64,000 nucleotides of DNA from Ephemeroptericola cinctiostellae (GCF_003339525.1 NZ_CP031124.1:2170001-2234000), one strand, 5' to 3'. Positions 51,805 to 62,696 are shown, counted from the stretch's first letter. A program made the numbers and translations. Notes: a model not told the origin generated them from the sequence alone.

Positions 51805-52890
51805 TTATGACGATGCTTTTTCCAAGGCACGCAGTCGTTTGCGTAAATCCGACAAATGCCGGATCAATGATGCATTGCGTTCCCAATCACGATGCAACAT
51901 GGGCGGGAAAATGCCCGAATATTGCCCCGCCTCTGTCAACGTGCTCGGCACTGCCGTCGCACCTGAAATCACCGTGCCATCTGGAATCGACAAATGCCCA
52001 CCAATCATCGCCGCGCCACCAATCATGCAACGCGCACCAATTGTCGAGCTGCCTGCAATCCCAACACACGATGCAATTGCAGTGTGTGCGCCAATAACGC
52101 AATTATGCGCAATTTGGATTTGATTGTCGAGTTTTACACCCTCATGAATCACGGTATCGGCCAAAGCACCACGATCAATCGTCGTATTCGCACCGATTTC
52201 AACATCATCACCGATCAACACCCGACCCACTTGAGGGATTTTATGCCAACCTGCAGGGCTCGGCGCAAAGCCAAAACCATCGCTGCCAATCACTGCGCCC
52301 GCATGCACAATAGTACGCGCGCCCACTTCACAGGCACCATATATTGTCACATTTGGGTACAGGGTTGAGTCATCACCAATCACCACATCATCGCCAATCA
52401 CCACGCCCGCACGCACATGAACTCGCTCCCCAATGCGCGCCCGTGCACCAATGACCACACGTGCATCGATTTGTGCACTCGCAGCGACTTGTGCGCTGTC
52501 GTCCAGCACAGCCGATGCATGAATCCCCCCATTCAACTGACACTGCAAATACAACCGTTGCGCAACAAAAGCATAGGCCGCATAGGGCTGGGTGCATATC
52601 ACGTATGCAGTCGAAGCCTTGCATGCTTGCTGATGGCTCAGCCAATCATAATCATCCTGTGTCAACACCACCACGCTGGCACATGATGATTTCAATTGTT
52701 CACGTAAAGCCGCATTGCTTAAAAATGCGAATGCGCCTTCGCCTGCAATGTCCAATGGGGCAATGTGCGAGACCTTCGTCGCCGTTGAGCCACTGGCCAC
52801 AACATACGGCAGAGGAAAGCCTAAAAATAAATCAGCCAGTGTCTGCAAAGGTGCATGCACTGGCTTGAATGAAGTCGGTTTTGTCATCAT
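51805..52890 (-). CDS. lpxD: UDP-3-O-(3-hydroxymyristoyl)glucosamine N-acyltransferase
   Basis: A 361-residue acyltransferase, third step of lipid A synthesis. An N-terminal LpxD-specific domain (about 1-110, with [17 protein letters not shown]) is followed by a left-handed beta-helix of hexapeptide repeats ([26 protein letters not shown]) and a short C-terminal helix ([20 protein letters not shown]). The catalytic His lies in [11 protein letters not shown] chose the ATG at 52890; the frame runs to 52941. The ribosome binding site is weak. Confidence 0.94.
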   Translation of the reverse strand: MMTKPTSFKPVHAPLQTLADLFLGFPLPYVVASGSTATKVSHIAPLDIAGEGAFAFLSNAALREQLKSSCASVVVLTQDDYDWLSHQQACKASTAYVICTQPYAAYAFVAQRLYLQCQLNGGIHASAVLDDSAQVAASAQIDARVVIGARARIGERVHVRAGVVIGDDVVIGDDSTLYPNVTIYGACEVGARTIVHAGAVIGSDGFGFAPSPAGWHKIPQVGRVLIGDDVEIGANTTIDRGALADTVIHEGVKLDNQIQIAHNCVIGAHTAIASCVGIAGSSTIGARCMIGGAAMIGGHLSIPDGTVISGATAVPSTLTEAGQYSGIFPPMLHRDWERNASLIRHLSDLRKRLRALEKASS

Positions 52891-52987
52891 TGATCTTACA
52901 AAAGAGAATCCGTATGTTAATCGATGAAAAACTGCAAACATCCTGAAACAGAGTGTCTGCAGCGATTTTACACCTTAAATACCTTAA

Positions 52988-53485
52988 TCAATGCAATTGC
53001 TCAATCACGCGTTTGGTCAAGTCATATTCCGGCTTGATATACACCGCATCTTGCACAACCAAATCATAACCTTCTTTTTCAGCCATGGCTTTAATCACGC
53101 TGTTCGCTTGCGCCAATAAATTTTGCAATACTTTGTTTTGGGCTGAAGATAAATCCTCTTCAAATTTGACACGTTCGGCTTCAAAAGCATCCATGTTTTG
53201 CGCCAATTCTTTTTCGCGATCCGCACGTTTGGCATCAGTCAAACTTGGAAAATCTTTCTCATACGCTTGTTGCTTTGAACGAATTGAAGCCGCCTTAGCA
53301 TCCAAAGCATTTTCACGCGATTTAAACTGGCTGTCCAAAGTGCTGCGAGCAGATTTAGCAGGTGCAGACTCTGCCATCAATCGATCCAAACTGACATAGC
53401 CCACTTTAAATTGCTGTGCCATTGCTGTTGTGCTCATTGCCACAGTTGACATCAATGCTGCGCAAATCAAAGATAATTTTTTCAT
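52988..53485 (-). CDS. skp: periplasmic chaperone Skp/OmpH family
   Basis: A 165-residue exported protein. A signal peptide ends at AMA-QQF (near residue 23); the mature part is the typical charged, Lys/Glu/Ala-rich helical tentacle sequence, with FKVGYVSLDRLMAESAPAKSA at the N-terminus and a VQDAVYIKPEYDLT beta-strand at the end. It binds outer membrane proteins in transit to BAM. It sits 21 bp downstream of bamA, the normal place. Confidence 0.93.
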   Translation of the reverse strand: MKKLSLICAALMSTVAMSTTAMAQQFKVGYVSLDRLMAESAPAKSARSTLDSQFKSRENALDAKAASIRSKQQAYEKDFPSLTDAKRADREKELAQNMDAFEAERVKFEEDLSSAQNKVLQNLLAQANSVIKAMAEKEGYDLVVQDAVYIKPEYDLTKRVIEQLH

Positions 53486-53505
53486 GTTGTGTGTCCTTAA
53501 ATATT

Positions 53506-55938
53506 TTAGAATGAAGTGCCAATTTGGAACTGAAAGCGTTGAACCTTGTCATATGTTTTCTTATTAATTGGCAAACCATAACTGAATTTCAATGGGCCAA
53601 TCGGTGATGCCCATGACAAACCGACACCATACGAATAGCGCAAACCATTGCACCCTGAGAAACTGATTTTGGTGACGTTACACCCACTGCCATCGGTGAT
53701 GGCATTGCCATTGGAATCGTTGTCAGACCACAAACCGCCTGCATCGGCAAATGCAAATAAGCGCACGCCACGGTTTTTAACCATGCCAGGGAATGGGAAT
53801 TGCAATTCCAAATTGGCCACAGCGCGTTTAGAACCACCAATATAAGCAACTGTCCCATTTGTGGTGGTCTGGGTTGGCCCCATTGAACTGGAGTCAAAAC
53901 CACGCACAGAACCAATGCCACCCGCAAACATGTTTTTAAAGAATGGGTAAGCGTCACCACCATAACCTCGGCCGTAGTCAAACTGGGTGTTGAAGGCCAA
54001 AGTGAAATATTTTGAAACAGGTACAAATTTTTGGAACTGATAACTGGCTTTGTAGTAATTGATGTCCCCCACAGGCGCCACTTCCAGATTCACCCTTTGG
54101 AGCGAACCTCGACTTGGAGAAAAACCCGAGTCGCGTGTGTCATGTGACCAACCTGCAGTCAGTGCATAGGTGGTGAAACTGTTTTTACCGTTGGTGTACT
54201 GTGTGTAACTTGCAGGCACTTCACCCGTGCTGGCCAAGGTGATTTTATTGCGTTCTGGATTCACACCTAAAAATATTTTATTGTTTTCAGAAATGGGCAC
54301 GCCAAAGCTTAAATTCACACCTGTCGTTGTGTATTTCACATCTGAAATATTCAGTTTCGATGCGTCGTATTTACGATAGTACACGGAGAAATCACGACTG
54401 ACACCGTATTTGGTCATGTACGGGTTGCGGGTTGTGACCGTTGCATTACGAGAAGAGCTGCTGGTGTCAATGTCCAAACCCAGTGAGTTGCCCGTGCCCA
54501 TAAAGTTATTTTCATTGATCGAACCCGATAAACTGACTTTATCTGATGTGCTGTAACCCAAGCCCAATTTCAAGTCACCGGTCGGTATTTCTTTCACTGA
54601 ATAATTGACATCCACTTGGTTGTTCACACCTTCAACAGGTACGGTGTCAACGGTTACTTCACTGAAGTAACCCAAGCGATCAATGCGATCACGCGAGGCT
54701 TGGACACGCTCTGCACTGTACAAAGAGCTTTCCATTTGACGGACTTCACGGCGGATGACATCATCTTTGGTGCGGCTGTTACCCGCCACATTGATGTGAC
54801 GCACGTAAACACGCTCAACAGGATCAACCGTGATGGCGACATCAACCAGATGGGTGTCTTTGTGAATGTTGGGCACCACATCGACTTTAGCCAAAGCATA
54901 ACCATCGTCGCTTAAACGGCGAGACACATTGGTCGCAATCGCCGACACCGCACTGCGTGAATACACGCCATTGAGTTTGTACTTGACCAGCTTCTCAACG
55001 TCTTTGCGTGGTGTGCCTTTGGTGTCGCCTTGCAGAGCGATGGAGCTCACACGGTATTGCTCACCTTCACTCACCTTCATGGCAATTTCAATGCCCTTGC
55101 CATCGGCTGTCTCTGGTGTGTCGACACTGGTAAAATCGAAATCCAGATAACCTTTGTCATAATAATATGAACGAATGGCATCCAAATCGGCTTTCAAACG
55201 TTCAGGTGCAAAACGACTGTCTTTTGAATACCAAGAAAAAATGCCATTTTTATTCAATTCCATAATGGAACGAATTTTATGAGCGGACACGGCTTTATTG
55301 CCACTCACTTGAATTTTACGAATTTTAAGGTATTGACCTTCATCGACATTGATGGTGACCGCGACCTGTTTACGATCCTGTTCTTTGACTTCTGATGTCA
55401 CCTTGGCATTGACCAAACCCGCCTCTTCGTACATGGTTTGAATTTCTGTTTTGACTTTTTCCAACAAAGCAGGGTCGTAAGGGTAACCTTGGGCAAAACC
55501 ATAATTTTTTAAATTTTGTGCAATTTCTTTTTTATCAAAATTTTTCATGCCTTTGATTGTAAAGTCAGACACGACGGCACGTTCAGCCAATTTAACCACC
55601 AGCACTGAGCCGTTCAAACCCACACTCACATCCTCATATAAACCTGAGGCATACAATGCTTTGATGATGTCTTGGGATTGTCCTGCGTTGAATGCATCAC
55701 CCACTTTAACGGGTAAAAAACCAAACACAGTCGATGGATCAGAACGTTGTAAACCTTGAACCACAATATCGGTCAACTTCACGCTTTGAGGTATGGCAAC
55801 CGCAACAGCTGGGTGTGCTGTAACCATTTTTGATGAGGTGGTTTTTGCCATCACTGGCGAGCTGACAAACAAACCCGCAACGACAAGGGCAACAACCGCT
55901 TTAGCGGGTTTATAAGAAACAATTTGGCTTACCGACAT
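53506..55938 (-). CDS. bamA: outer membrane protein assembly factor BamA
   Basis: An 810-residue outer membrane protein. A signal peptide ends near residue 33 (PVMA-KTTSS). Five POTRA domains fill about 50-460, and the 16-strand beta-barrel runs to the C-terminus, which ends with the typical Phe (FQIGTSF). The barrel motif VRGFDSSSMGPT (VRGF, near 670) is conserved. The start at 55938 is supported by AGGAAAATT. It is the centre of the uppS-cdsA-dxr-rseP-bamA-skp-lpx order. Confidence 0.96.
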   Translation of the reverse strand: MSVSQIVSYKPAKAVVALVVAGLFVSSPVMAKTTSSKMVTAHPAVAVAIPQSVKLTDIVVQGLQRSDPSTVFGFLPVKVGDAFNAGQSQDIIKALYASGLYEDVSVGLNGSVLVVKLAERAVVSDFTIKGMKNFDKKEIAQNLKNYGFAQGYPYDPALLEKVKTEIQTMYEEAGLVNAKVTSEVKEQDRKQVAVTINVDEGQYLKIRKIQVSGNKAVSAHKIRSIMELNKNGIFSWYSKDSRFAPERLKADLDAIRSYYYDKGYLDFDFTSVDTPETADGKGIEIAMKVSEGEQYRVSSIALQGDTKGTPRKDVEKLVKYKLNGVYSRSAVSAIATNVSRRLSDDGYALAKVDVVPNIHKDTHLVDVAITVDPVERVYVRHINVAGNSRTKDDVIRREVRQMESSLYSAERVQASRDRIDRLGYFSEVTVDTVPVEGVNNQVDVNYSVKEIPTGDLKLGLGYSTSDKVSLSGSINENNFMGTGNSLGLDIDTSSSSRNATVTTRNPYMTKYGVSRDFSVYYRKYDASKLNISDVKYTTTGVNLSFGVPISENNKIFLGVNPERNKITLASTGEVPASYTQYTNGKNSFTTYALTAGWSHDTRDSGFSPSRGSLQRVNLEVAPVGDINYYKASYQFQKFVPVSKYFTLAFNTQFDYGRGYGGDAYPFFKNMFAGGIGSVRGFDSSSMGPTQTTTNGTVAYIGGSKRAVANLELQFPFPGMVKNRGVRLFAFADAGGLWSDNDSNGNAITDGSGCNVTKISFSGCNGLRYSYGVGLSWASPIGPLKFSYGLPINKKTYDKVQRFQFQIGTSF

Positions 55939-56049
55939 AATTTTCCTAATCCATGGTGAACAGGGTTCAAACAACACAGTGCGCTTTATACCGCGCAAAT
56001 GTGTTTTAAAAACGAGGACAGTTTGAGTTTTACGGGCTGCTTTGGGCTT

Positions 56050-57402
56050 TTAACCCAACAATTTCAAAGCATCATTATAAAACGCAATCCCCATCAAGCA
56101 CAGCAAAAATGCAAAGCCGATGCGTTGACCTACTGCCAAAACCTTTTCTGACACGGGCTTTCCCGTCAGAACTTCGATGACATAATATACCAAATGCCCG
56201 CCGTCCAACATAGGAATCGGCAATAAATTTAATGCACCCAAGCTCACAGACAGCATTGCCAAAAACCCAATAAAGCTGCCCCAGCCCGCTGAACTGCTGT
56301 CACCTGCCATTTGTGCAATCGATACGGGACCGCCTATGTTTTTCAGGCTCATTTGCCCAGTGAGGATTTTAAACATGCCTTGAAAGGTCATGAGTGTGGC
56401 ATCCCACGTTGCTTTTGACCCGATTTTCACCGCATCCCATGCATTATGATGAACATCAATCATGTTAAACCCTGTGATGCCAACACCAAGGCGGCCTATT
56501 TTTTGCACGGTTTCAACACCATTGACCTTGGTTTTCTGCTCCACCAATGCGGGTTTAACATCGATCACCATGTTTTTTGCACCACGCTTAACCGTCAACG
56601 CCATGTATTTTTCAGGACTTTTCGTGATGGCTTCGCGCAAGGCTGCCGAGCCATGAATCGCTTGACCATTGATCTCGATCACCTCATCACCTTCGAGCAA
56701 TCCGGCTTGATCCGCAGCACCGTTGGGCACAATGCGCCCAAAACGAGGTTGTGTTTCTTGCGGCATCAAACCAATTTGATCCATCCATGTGGGGTCTTCA
56801 ATGGATACCCCCTTCGTGTTGAGCTGTCCTTGGTGACTTGTGCCATCGGTACTGCGCCACACCACGTCGATTGTTTTTTGATCAAACAACGCCCTTGATA
56901 CCCCCGAGCTCACATCGCCCCAACTACTCACAGGCGCTTGATTGATTGCCGTGACGGTATCGCCGGTCTGCATGCCCAGTTGACTGGCCAAGCTACTGGG
57001 CACAGGTGCTTGCGCGACGGGTGCAATGGCTTGCTGCGTGCCATACGAAAACGCCATAAAAATCAACAGTGCAAATATCAAATTCACCAACGGCCCCGCC
57101 ACCACAATCGCCATGCGTTGCCATACTGAACAAGCAGCAAAACTGCCTTTGGGTTGAGCCGCTCGATCTTCAGCCGTGGTGATGGCATATTCACCACGCA
57201 TTTTGACATAGCCACCCAACGGAATCATGGCCAAACAAAATGTTGTGCCTGCTTTGTTTTTCCAACTGATCAGGGGCTGACCAAAGCCAATTGAAAACTT
57301 TTCAATCTCCACGCCGCAGCGTTTGGCCACCCAATAGTGTCCCCACTCATGAATGGTCACCAGCACCAAAATGGCCGCTATAAAACTCCAAAGACTCGTC
57401 AT
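56050..57402 (-). CDS. rseP: site-2 intramembrane zinc protease RseP
   Basis: A 450-residue protease of the inner membrane. The zinc-binding HEWGH motif is at about residues 18-22 in the first membrane segment, two PDZ domains lie around 115-200 and 205-295, and the second metal motif NLLPIPMLDGGHL is near 392-404. It cleaves anti-sigma factors and signal peptide remnants in response to outer membrane stress. It is 110 bp upstream of bamA and 39 bp after dxr. Confidence 0.95.
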   Translation of the reverse strand: MTSLWSFIAAILVLVTIHEWGHYWVAKRCGVEIEKFSIGFGQPLISWKNKAGTTFCLAMIPLGGYVKMRGEYAITTAEDRAAQPKGSFAACSVWQRMAIVVAGPLVNLIFALLIFMAFSYGTQQAIAPVAQAPVPSSLASQLGMQTGDTVTAINQAPVSSWGDVSSGVSRALFDQKTIDVVWRSTDGTSHQGQLNTKGVSIEDPTWMDQIGLMPQETQPRFGRIVPNGAADQAGLLEGDEVIEINGQAIHGSAALREAITKSPEKYMALTVKRGAKNMVIDVKPALVEQKTKVNGVETVQKIGRLGVGITGFNMIDVHHNAWDAVKIGSKATWDATLMTFQGMFKILTGQMSLKNIGGPVSIAQMAGDSSSAGWGSFIGFLAMLSVSLGALNLLPIPMLDGGHLVYYVIEVLTGKPVSEKVLAVGQRIGFAFLLCLMGIAFYNDALKLLG

Positions 57403-57441
57403 TTAATTTTTTCCCAATGATTTTATGATGCCAATCGCCCA

Positions 57442-58629
57442 TCAAACAAGCGCATGCAAAACATGGGCATTCATCCATGCCCGTGTACGCGCATCGGCCT
57501 CAACAACATCCTCTAAGGTCTGAGGTGTGGCCAAATCCAATGCATTTAATGCCATTTCGTTAAAGCGGGCAATGTCCAAATACGCAATGCGTTGATCCAA
57601 AAAAGCCGCCACGGCACATTCATTGGCGGCATTAAGCACAATCGGTGCCGCCCCGCCCGCACGTAAAGCGGTGAAAGCCAAATCTAAACATTTGAACTTG
57701 TTTAAATCAGGCACATAAAATTCAAGAGCGCCTTGTGCAGCCAAATCCAATAAAGAAACACCAGATTCAATCCGTTCTGGCCATGCCAATGCATGCGCGA
57801 TCGGCACACGCATGTCCGCGTGCCCCAATTGCGCCAAACTTGAACCATCGACATAATTGACCATTGAATGAATGATGCTTTGCGGGTGAATCACCACATT
57901 GATTTGTTCAGGCGGTACGCCGAACAACCAATGCGCCTCAATGACCTCCAAACCTTTGTTCATCATGGTCGCAGAATCCACTGAAATTTTGCGACCCATT
58001 TGCCAACGCGGATGAGCGCACGCCTGATCGGGCGTGATGTGTTCTAAATCGGACAATGAAGATTTTAAAAATGGACCACCTGAAGCCGTCAACGTGATGG
58101 AAGCCACCGCACGATTGTCAATCTCGCCGCGCTCGTTACAGGGCAAACACTGATAAATCGCATTGTGCTCACTGTCAATCGGCGCAAGCTGCGCACCAAA
58201 CTGACGCACGGCAGCCGTCATTAAACCACCTGCCATGACCAAAGCTTCTTTATTCGCCAGCAAAATTCGTTTGCCCGCCCGTGCCGCAGCCATCACAGGC
58301 AACAAACCCGCCGCCCCCACAATCGCAGCCATGACCGTGGTCACTTCAGCGGCACTGGACACATCGCACAAAGCCTGTGCGCCCACCAAAACTTCAGTAT
58401 TCAGAGCAAACGGATGCAAACGTGCGCGCACATCCTGTGCAACACGCTCATCCAACACCACAGCAAAGCGCGGCTTAAATTGCACACATTGAGCCACCAA
58501 ACGTTCGACCTGCGCAGCGCCTGTGAGCGCGAACACCTCGAATCGCTCAGGATGCCGTGCCAGCACATCCAAAGTGCTGCAACCAATCGAACCTGTCGCC
58601 CCTAAAACCGTCACAACCTGTTTCTGCAT
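57442..58629 (-). CDS. dxr: 1-deoxy-D-xylulose 5-phosphate reductoisomerase
   Basis: A 395-residue NADPH-dependent enzyme that makes MEP, the committed step of isoprenoid synthesis. The nucleotide-binding GATGSIGCSTLDVL is at residues 9-22; the catalytic NKEALVMAGG and LPIDSEHNAIYQCLP motifs follow, and ASGGPF near 195. I chose the ATG at 58629, just after the cdsA stop; a longer frame overlaps cdsA. It feeds the uppS gene product. Confidence 0.95.
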   Translation of the reverse strand: MQKQVVTVLGATGSIGCSTLDVLARHPERFEVFALTGAAQVERLVAQCVQFKPRFAVVLDERVAQDVRARLHPFALNTEVLVGAQALCDVSSAAEVTTVMAAIVGAAGLLPVMAAARAGKRILLANKEALVMAGGLMTAAVRQFGAQLAPIDSEHNAIYQCLPCNERGEIDNRAVASITLTASGGPFLKSSLSDLEHITPDQACAHPRWQMGRKISVDSATMMNKGLEVIEAHWLFGVPPEQINVVIHPQSIIHSMVNYVDGSSLAQLGHADMRVPIAHALAWPERIESGVSLLDLAAQGALEFYVPDLNKFKCLDLAFTALRAGGAAPIVLNAANECAVAAFLDQRIAYLDIARFNEMALNALDLATPQTLEDVVEADARTRAWMNAHVLHALV

Positions 58630-58646
58630 GATCTTTTGTGCCCCAC

Positions 58647-59459
58647 TCACGGCATGATCCAATTCAGCAGCAACACCTGTAAAGGCAAGGTGGACAAAAT
58701 GGCATCAATGCGATCCAAAATACCACCATGACCTGGCAAAGCACTGCCACTGTCTTTCACACCCGCACAACGCTTGAGCCAAGACTCAAACAAATCGCCA
58801 ACAATGCTTTGATACGTCAACAAAAAACCCAATAACAGCAATTTACCCACGCCCAAATTAATCGGCAACCAATGCATGCCAATCGTCACCACAGCCAAGT
58901 ACACAGTCACACCCACCCAAGCCCCTGCAGCACCTTCAATGGTTTTACCTGGGCTGATGCTTGGTGCCAACTTATGCCGCCCAAACGCGCGCCCTGTAAA
59001 AAATGCGGCCGTATCCGCAATCCACACCACCGCCAACAAGCCCAACAACATCCATGCAAAATCCGCATCGTGACGCACCAGCAAGAAACACCAACCTGTC
59101 GCCAACAACACCAACGCCCCGACCACCGCCAAAATGGGTTTCGAGGTCACGTGCCAGCCAAAATACAGCCACAACGGCACCACCAGCATCCAAAAAGCCA
59201 CCGATGCGGTAATCGTCGAACCAAGCAAATTGGGCATGTGCGCACTGAATGCAAACCCTGCGCCAAGCACCGCGGGCAAGGTGAACACATAGGCCACCTT
59301 TGCCACCCGATCAAATTTAGCCAAATTGGCCCACTCTGCCGCCGCCCACGCCATCATGGCACTGACCGCAGCCAACCAAACATGGTTTGACGCAAAAAAC
59401 ATCAGCCCACCGACCACAACCAACATCGCCAAAGCGGTCAAAATTCTTGTTTTTACCAT
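58647..59459 (-). CDS. cdsA: phosphatidate cytidylyltransferase
   Basis: A 270-residue integral membrane enzyme that makes CDP-diacylglycerol. Eight or so hydrophobic helices are visible, and the C-terminal signature VKDSGSALPGHGGILDRIDAIL (split as VKDSGS and PGHGGILDR-D) is intact. It follows uppS by 45 bp and precedes dxr by 17. Confidence 0.94.
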   Translation of the reverse strand: MVKTRILTALAMLVVVGGLMFFASNHVWLAAVSAMMAWAAAEWANLAKFDRVAKVAYVFTLPAVLGAGFAFSAHMPNLLGSTITASVAFWMLVVPLWLYFGWHVTSKPILAVVGALVLLATGWCFLLVRHDADFAWMLLGLLAVVWIADTAAFFTGRAFGRHKLAPSISPGKTIEGAAGAWVGVTVYLAVVTIGMHWLPINLGVGKLLLLGFLLTYQSIVGDLFESWLKRCAGVKDSGSALPGHGGILDRIDAILSTLPLQVLLLNWIMP

Positions 59460-59504
59460 TGATGTGCTTTCAAAAAATTTTCAAAGTTTAAACCGTAAGG
59501 TATT

Positions 59505-60269
59505 TTACTGCGTTTTCAATTGCGCACTGGTGCGACCAAACCGCCGTTCACGCTGTTGATACGACGACACTGCGGCTAAAAAAGCAATCCGATCAAAATC
59601 AGGCCAGTAAGTGGGTGTGAAGTACAATTCCGTGTAAGCCAACTGCCACAATAAAAAATTCGATACGCGCGCCTCACCACCCGTGCGAATGAATAAATCA
59701 GGTTCGGGCAAATCAGACAATTGCAAAAATGGTGTCAAATCGGTTTCGAGTACGGGCGCATCCAAAGCCACGCCCTGTGCAGCACGGTGTGCCAACAAGC
59801 CATTCATGGCATTCAAAATGTCCCAGCGCCCACCATAATTGGCTGAAATGGTCAAAGTGAGGTTTTTCCCACCGCTGGTTTTCTCATGCGCCTCTTGAAT
59901 TAAACTTTGAATGGTTGGGTCAAATGCGCTGAGCTCGCCAATCACACGCAACTCAATGCCGTTTTCTGCCAATGCTTTGATTTCACGGCGTAAACTGCGC
60001 ATGAACAACTTCATTAAAAAAGACACTTCAGTCGGTGGACGACGCCAATTTTCTGAACTAAAAGCAAACAAAGTGAGGTTTTCCACACCAATTTCAGCGC
60101 ATGCACGCACAATTTCACGCACCGTTTGTGCGCCTTTTTTATGCCCCCAAACGCGTGGCAAGCCACGATTGGTCGCCCAACGGCCATTGCCATCCATGAT
60201 GATCGCGACGTGTTTAGGTACATTGCCAACATCAGGGATGCTTTGGGTGCTGCTTATGGCTTGGCTCAT
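59505..60269 (-). CDS. uppS: undecaprenyl diphosphate synthase
   Basis: A 254-residue cis-prenyltransferase that makes the carrier lipid for peptidoglycan and O-antigen. The active-site MDGNGRWA motif lies near residue 24-31, FAFSSENWRRP near 76-86 and the C-terminal LFIRTGGEARVSNFLLWQ near 194-211. I chose the ATG at 60269; the frame extends 35 residues upstream without family support. Confidence 0.95.
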   Translation of the reverse strand: MSQAISSTQSIPDVGNVPKHVAIIMDGNGRWATNRGLPRVWGHKKGAQTVREIVRACAEIGVENLTLFAFSSENWRRPPTEVSFLMKLFMRSLRREIKALAENGIELRVIGELSAFDPTIQSLIQEAHEKTSGGKNLTLTISANYGGRWDILNAMNGLLAHRAAQGVALDAPVLETDLTPFLQLSDLPEPDLFIRTGGEARVSNFLLWQLAYTELYFTPTYWPDFDRIAFLAAVSSYQQRERRFGRTSAQLKTQ

Positions 60270-60441
60270 GGGGTCTCGCTTATGGTCCGAGAATGGACTT
60301 TTAATAATTATCGGCGGTGTGGTATTGTGTGGTTTGTATGTTAAACCAAACATGCTTAAATCAAGCATGGTCAAATCAAAACATGCGGTGCAGCAAATGC
60401 TTCAAAAGAATGCGCCGAAATATTCGGCGCATAAGCAACTT

Positions 60442-61002
60442 TTAAACGGTTAACACTTCGGCTTCTTTGGCAACCACCATCTTATCAATTTCAACAATAA
60501 ATTTGTCCGTCAGTTTTTGTACGAAATCTTGTGTGCGACGGTCATCGTCCTCAGAAATTTCTTTGTCTTTCAACAGCTTTTTGAGTTGCTCATTCGCATC
60601 ACGGCGGTGATTCCGCACAGACACTTTAGCGGCTTCGGCATCGGTTTTAACCAATTTAACCATTTCTTTACGGCGCTCTTCAGTTAAAGCAGGCATGGGC
60701 ACGCGAATCAATTCGCCTTGAGTTGATGGGTTCAAACCCAAATCAGCTTCACGGATCGCTTTTTCAATCGCATTGACCATGTTTTTTTCCCAAGGCTGCA
60801 CGCCAATGGTACGTGCGTCGAGCAAAGTCAAGTTGGCAACGGCCGACAAAGGCGTCGATGCACCGTAATAATCCACATGCACGTTATCCAAAAAACTTGG
60901 ATGCGCACGACCTGTACGGATTTTGGTCAAATCGTTTTTTAAAGCCTCGATGCTTTTATTCATCTTTTGTTCGACGGCTGATTTAATTCCTGAAACGGGC
61001 AT
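60442..61002 (-). CDS. frr: ribosome recycling factor
   Basis: A 186-residue RRF, which splits post-termination ribosomes with EF-G. The conserved [21 protein letters not shown] and the [14 protein letters not shown] segments are present and the length is standard. It is normally preceded by pyrH; here nagZ lies upstream, so the operon has been cut at this point. Confidence 0.96.
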   Translation of the reverse strand: MPVSGIKSAVEQKMNKSIEALKNDLTKIRTGRAHPSFLDNVHVDYYGASTPLSAVANLTLLDARTIGVQPWEKNMVNAIEKAIREADLGLNPSTQGELIRVPMPALTEERRKEMVKLVKTDAEAAKVSVRNHRRDANEQLKKLLKDKEISEDDDRRTQDFVQKLTDKFIVEIDKMVVAKEAEVLTV

Positions 61003-61179
61003 AAGAACTCCAAATTTATTAGGGACAAGAAAAGCTCAGCGACCACATCCATTCACGCCGCTGCTTGATGGACGATATTTTACTGTTTTTTTGTGGCTGG
61101 CGTTGGTTTTTGTGCGTTTAGGTGCGTGCAATTGGCTTATATTCTAAGAAAAAGCGAAAAAAACAAAACCCTGTTTTTC

Positions 61180-62295
61180 CTATTTTCCTTTGGTTTCTGT
61201 TTGCAACATGACCGCTGTTGGGTCAATGACAGGCCGACTGTGCAGATAAGGCTCGATCGCTTTTTTTGCATTCAAATAACGGGCATCCTTTTGTAAAGCC
61301 GACCAAGGCAAAGCTTCGCCCACTGCACACAAGCCCTCTAATCGAGTTGCATTCACAGCTTTCAAATACGATGTGGGTAAACCATTGAGCGCGAGATCCA
61401 CATCCTGTGGACGATTGCAAATCAAGACCTGATCACAACCCGCATCAAGCGCCATTTTAACGCGCTCCACCACGTCTGGGTACAACAACGCCGCACCTGC
61501 CATGCTCAAATCATCGGACACAATCGCTCCAGAAAAGCCAAGCTGCTCACGCAACATGCCCAACCATGTCTTTGAAAATCCCGCTGCTTGCGCATCGACT
61601 TTTGGATACACCACATGCGCAGGCATCACCGCAGCCAAGTCCTGCATCAACATTTGATACGGTAAAACATCCTCTGCCATGATTCTTTTCAAACTGCGTT
61701 TGTCCACGGGCATGTCGGTGTGAGAATCCGCAGCCACAAAACCATGGCCTGGAAAATGTTTGCCACAGCTTTTCATGCCCGCTTGCAACAACCCGTGTTG
61801 CAAGGCTTTCGCCAACATCGTCACCACGCGCGCATCATGCGAAAACGCACGGTCACCGATCACAGTGCTTTCACCAAAATCCAAGTCCAGCACGGGCGTG
61901 TAACTGTAATCCACCCCAACCGCGCGCAACTCCGCGGCCAGCACGAAGCCAGCAGCCGTGGTGACACGCATGGCGTTCAACGGGTCGGTCATCCACAGCT
62001 GCCCCAGCACACGCATGGCAGGCAAGTGGGTAAAACCATCGGCCTTGAAACGCTGAACACGTCCGCCCTCATGGTCCACACTGATGAGCAACTCAGGGCG
62101 TAAGGCGCGAATAGAGTGAATCAAACGGGTGATTTGCACACGCGATTTAAAGTTTCGACCAAAAATGATCACACCGCCTGTCAATGGATGTTGAAGGCGT
62201 TTGCTGTCTTCTTCGGTTAAAGTCGACCCCAACAGGTCAACAACGATAGGACCCAGCCTGCTCGATTTTTTTGAGGTCAATACACCCATTTTCAT
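61180..62295 (-). CDS. nagZ: beta-N-acetylhexosaminidase NagZ
   Basis: A 371-residue family 3 glycoside hydrolase that removes N-acetylglucosamine from anhydromuropeptides in the cytoplasm, part of cell wall recycling. The signature KHFPGHGFVAADSHTD (with the catalytic His pair region) and ISVDHEGGRVQRF are present; the DDLSMAGA motif holds the nucleophile Asp. I chose the ATG at 62295, which overlaps the acpS stop codon (ATGA). Its frame is longer upstream but overlaps acpS. Confidence 0.94.
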   Translation of the reverse strand: MKMGVLTSKKSSRLGPIVVDLLGSTLTEEDSKRLQHPLTGGVIIFGRNFKSRVQITRLIHSIRALRPELLISVDHEGGRVQRFKADGFTHLPAMRVLGQLWMTDPLNAMRVTTAAGFVLAAELRAVGVDYSYTPVLDLDFGESTVIGDRAFSHDARVVTMLAKALQHGLLQAGMKSCGKHFPGHGFVAADSHTDMPVDKRSLKRIMAEDVLPYQMLMQDLAAVMPAHVVYPKVDAQAAGFSKTWLGMLREQLGFSGAIVSDDLSMAGAALLYPDVVERVKMALDAGCDQVLICNRPQDVDLALNGLPTSYLKAVNATRLEGLCAVGEALPWSALQKDARYLNAKKAIEPYLHSRPVIDPTAVMLQTETKGK

Positions 62296-62696
62296 TTTGA
62301 GTCTTCCATTGTTTCCGCCACCACAAATGCGCACACCACATCACTTTCATCGGTCATTGCGACATGGAAAATTAAACCACGTTCATCACACCATGACAGC
62401 AACGGTTCGGACAATTTAACCATCGGCTTACCCGACGGTGCATTGACAAACTGAGCCACGCGCCAACTCATCGGGCTGTGCAGTCCCAAACCAATTGCTT
62501 TTGAAAATGCTTCTTTCGCTGCAAAACGAGTGGATAAGAACAACAAGCCGCGCTCATGGTTGCGCGCGTAACGCGCATGAAATATTTTAAGCTCATCGTC
62601 TCCCAGAATCCGCCGCGCAAAGCGCTCACCACGCGCCGCAAAAGCCGCATGGATGCGCTCGACCTTGAGCAGATCGGTACCGATGCCGTAAATCAT
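62292..62696 (-). CDS. acpS: holo-[acyl-carrier-protein] synthase
   Basis: A 134-residue phosphopantetheinyl transferase that activates ACP. The N-terminal [14 protein letters not shown] carries the Mg-binding Asp and [12 protein letters not shown] is the second conserved motif. It overlaps pdxJ by four bases and nagZ by four, so the three are co-translated. Confidence 0.95.
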   Translation of the reverse strand: MIYGIGTDLLKVERIHAAFAARGERFARRILGDDELKIFHARYARNHERGLLFLSTRFAAKEAFSKAIGLGLHSPMSWRVAQFVNAPSGKPMVKLSEPLLSWCDERGLIFHVAMTDESDVVCAFVVAETMEDSK

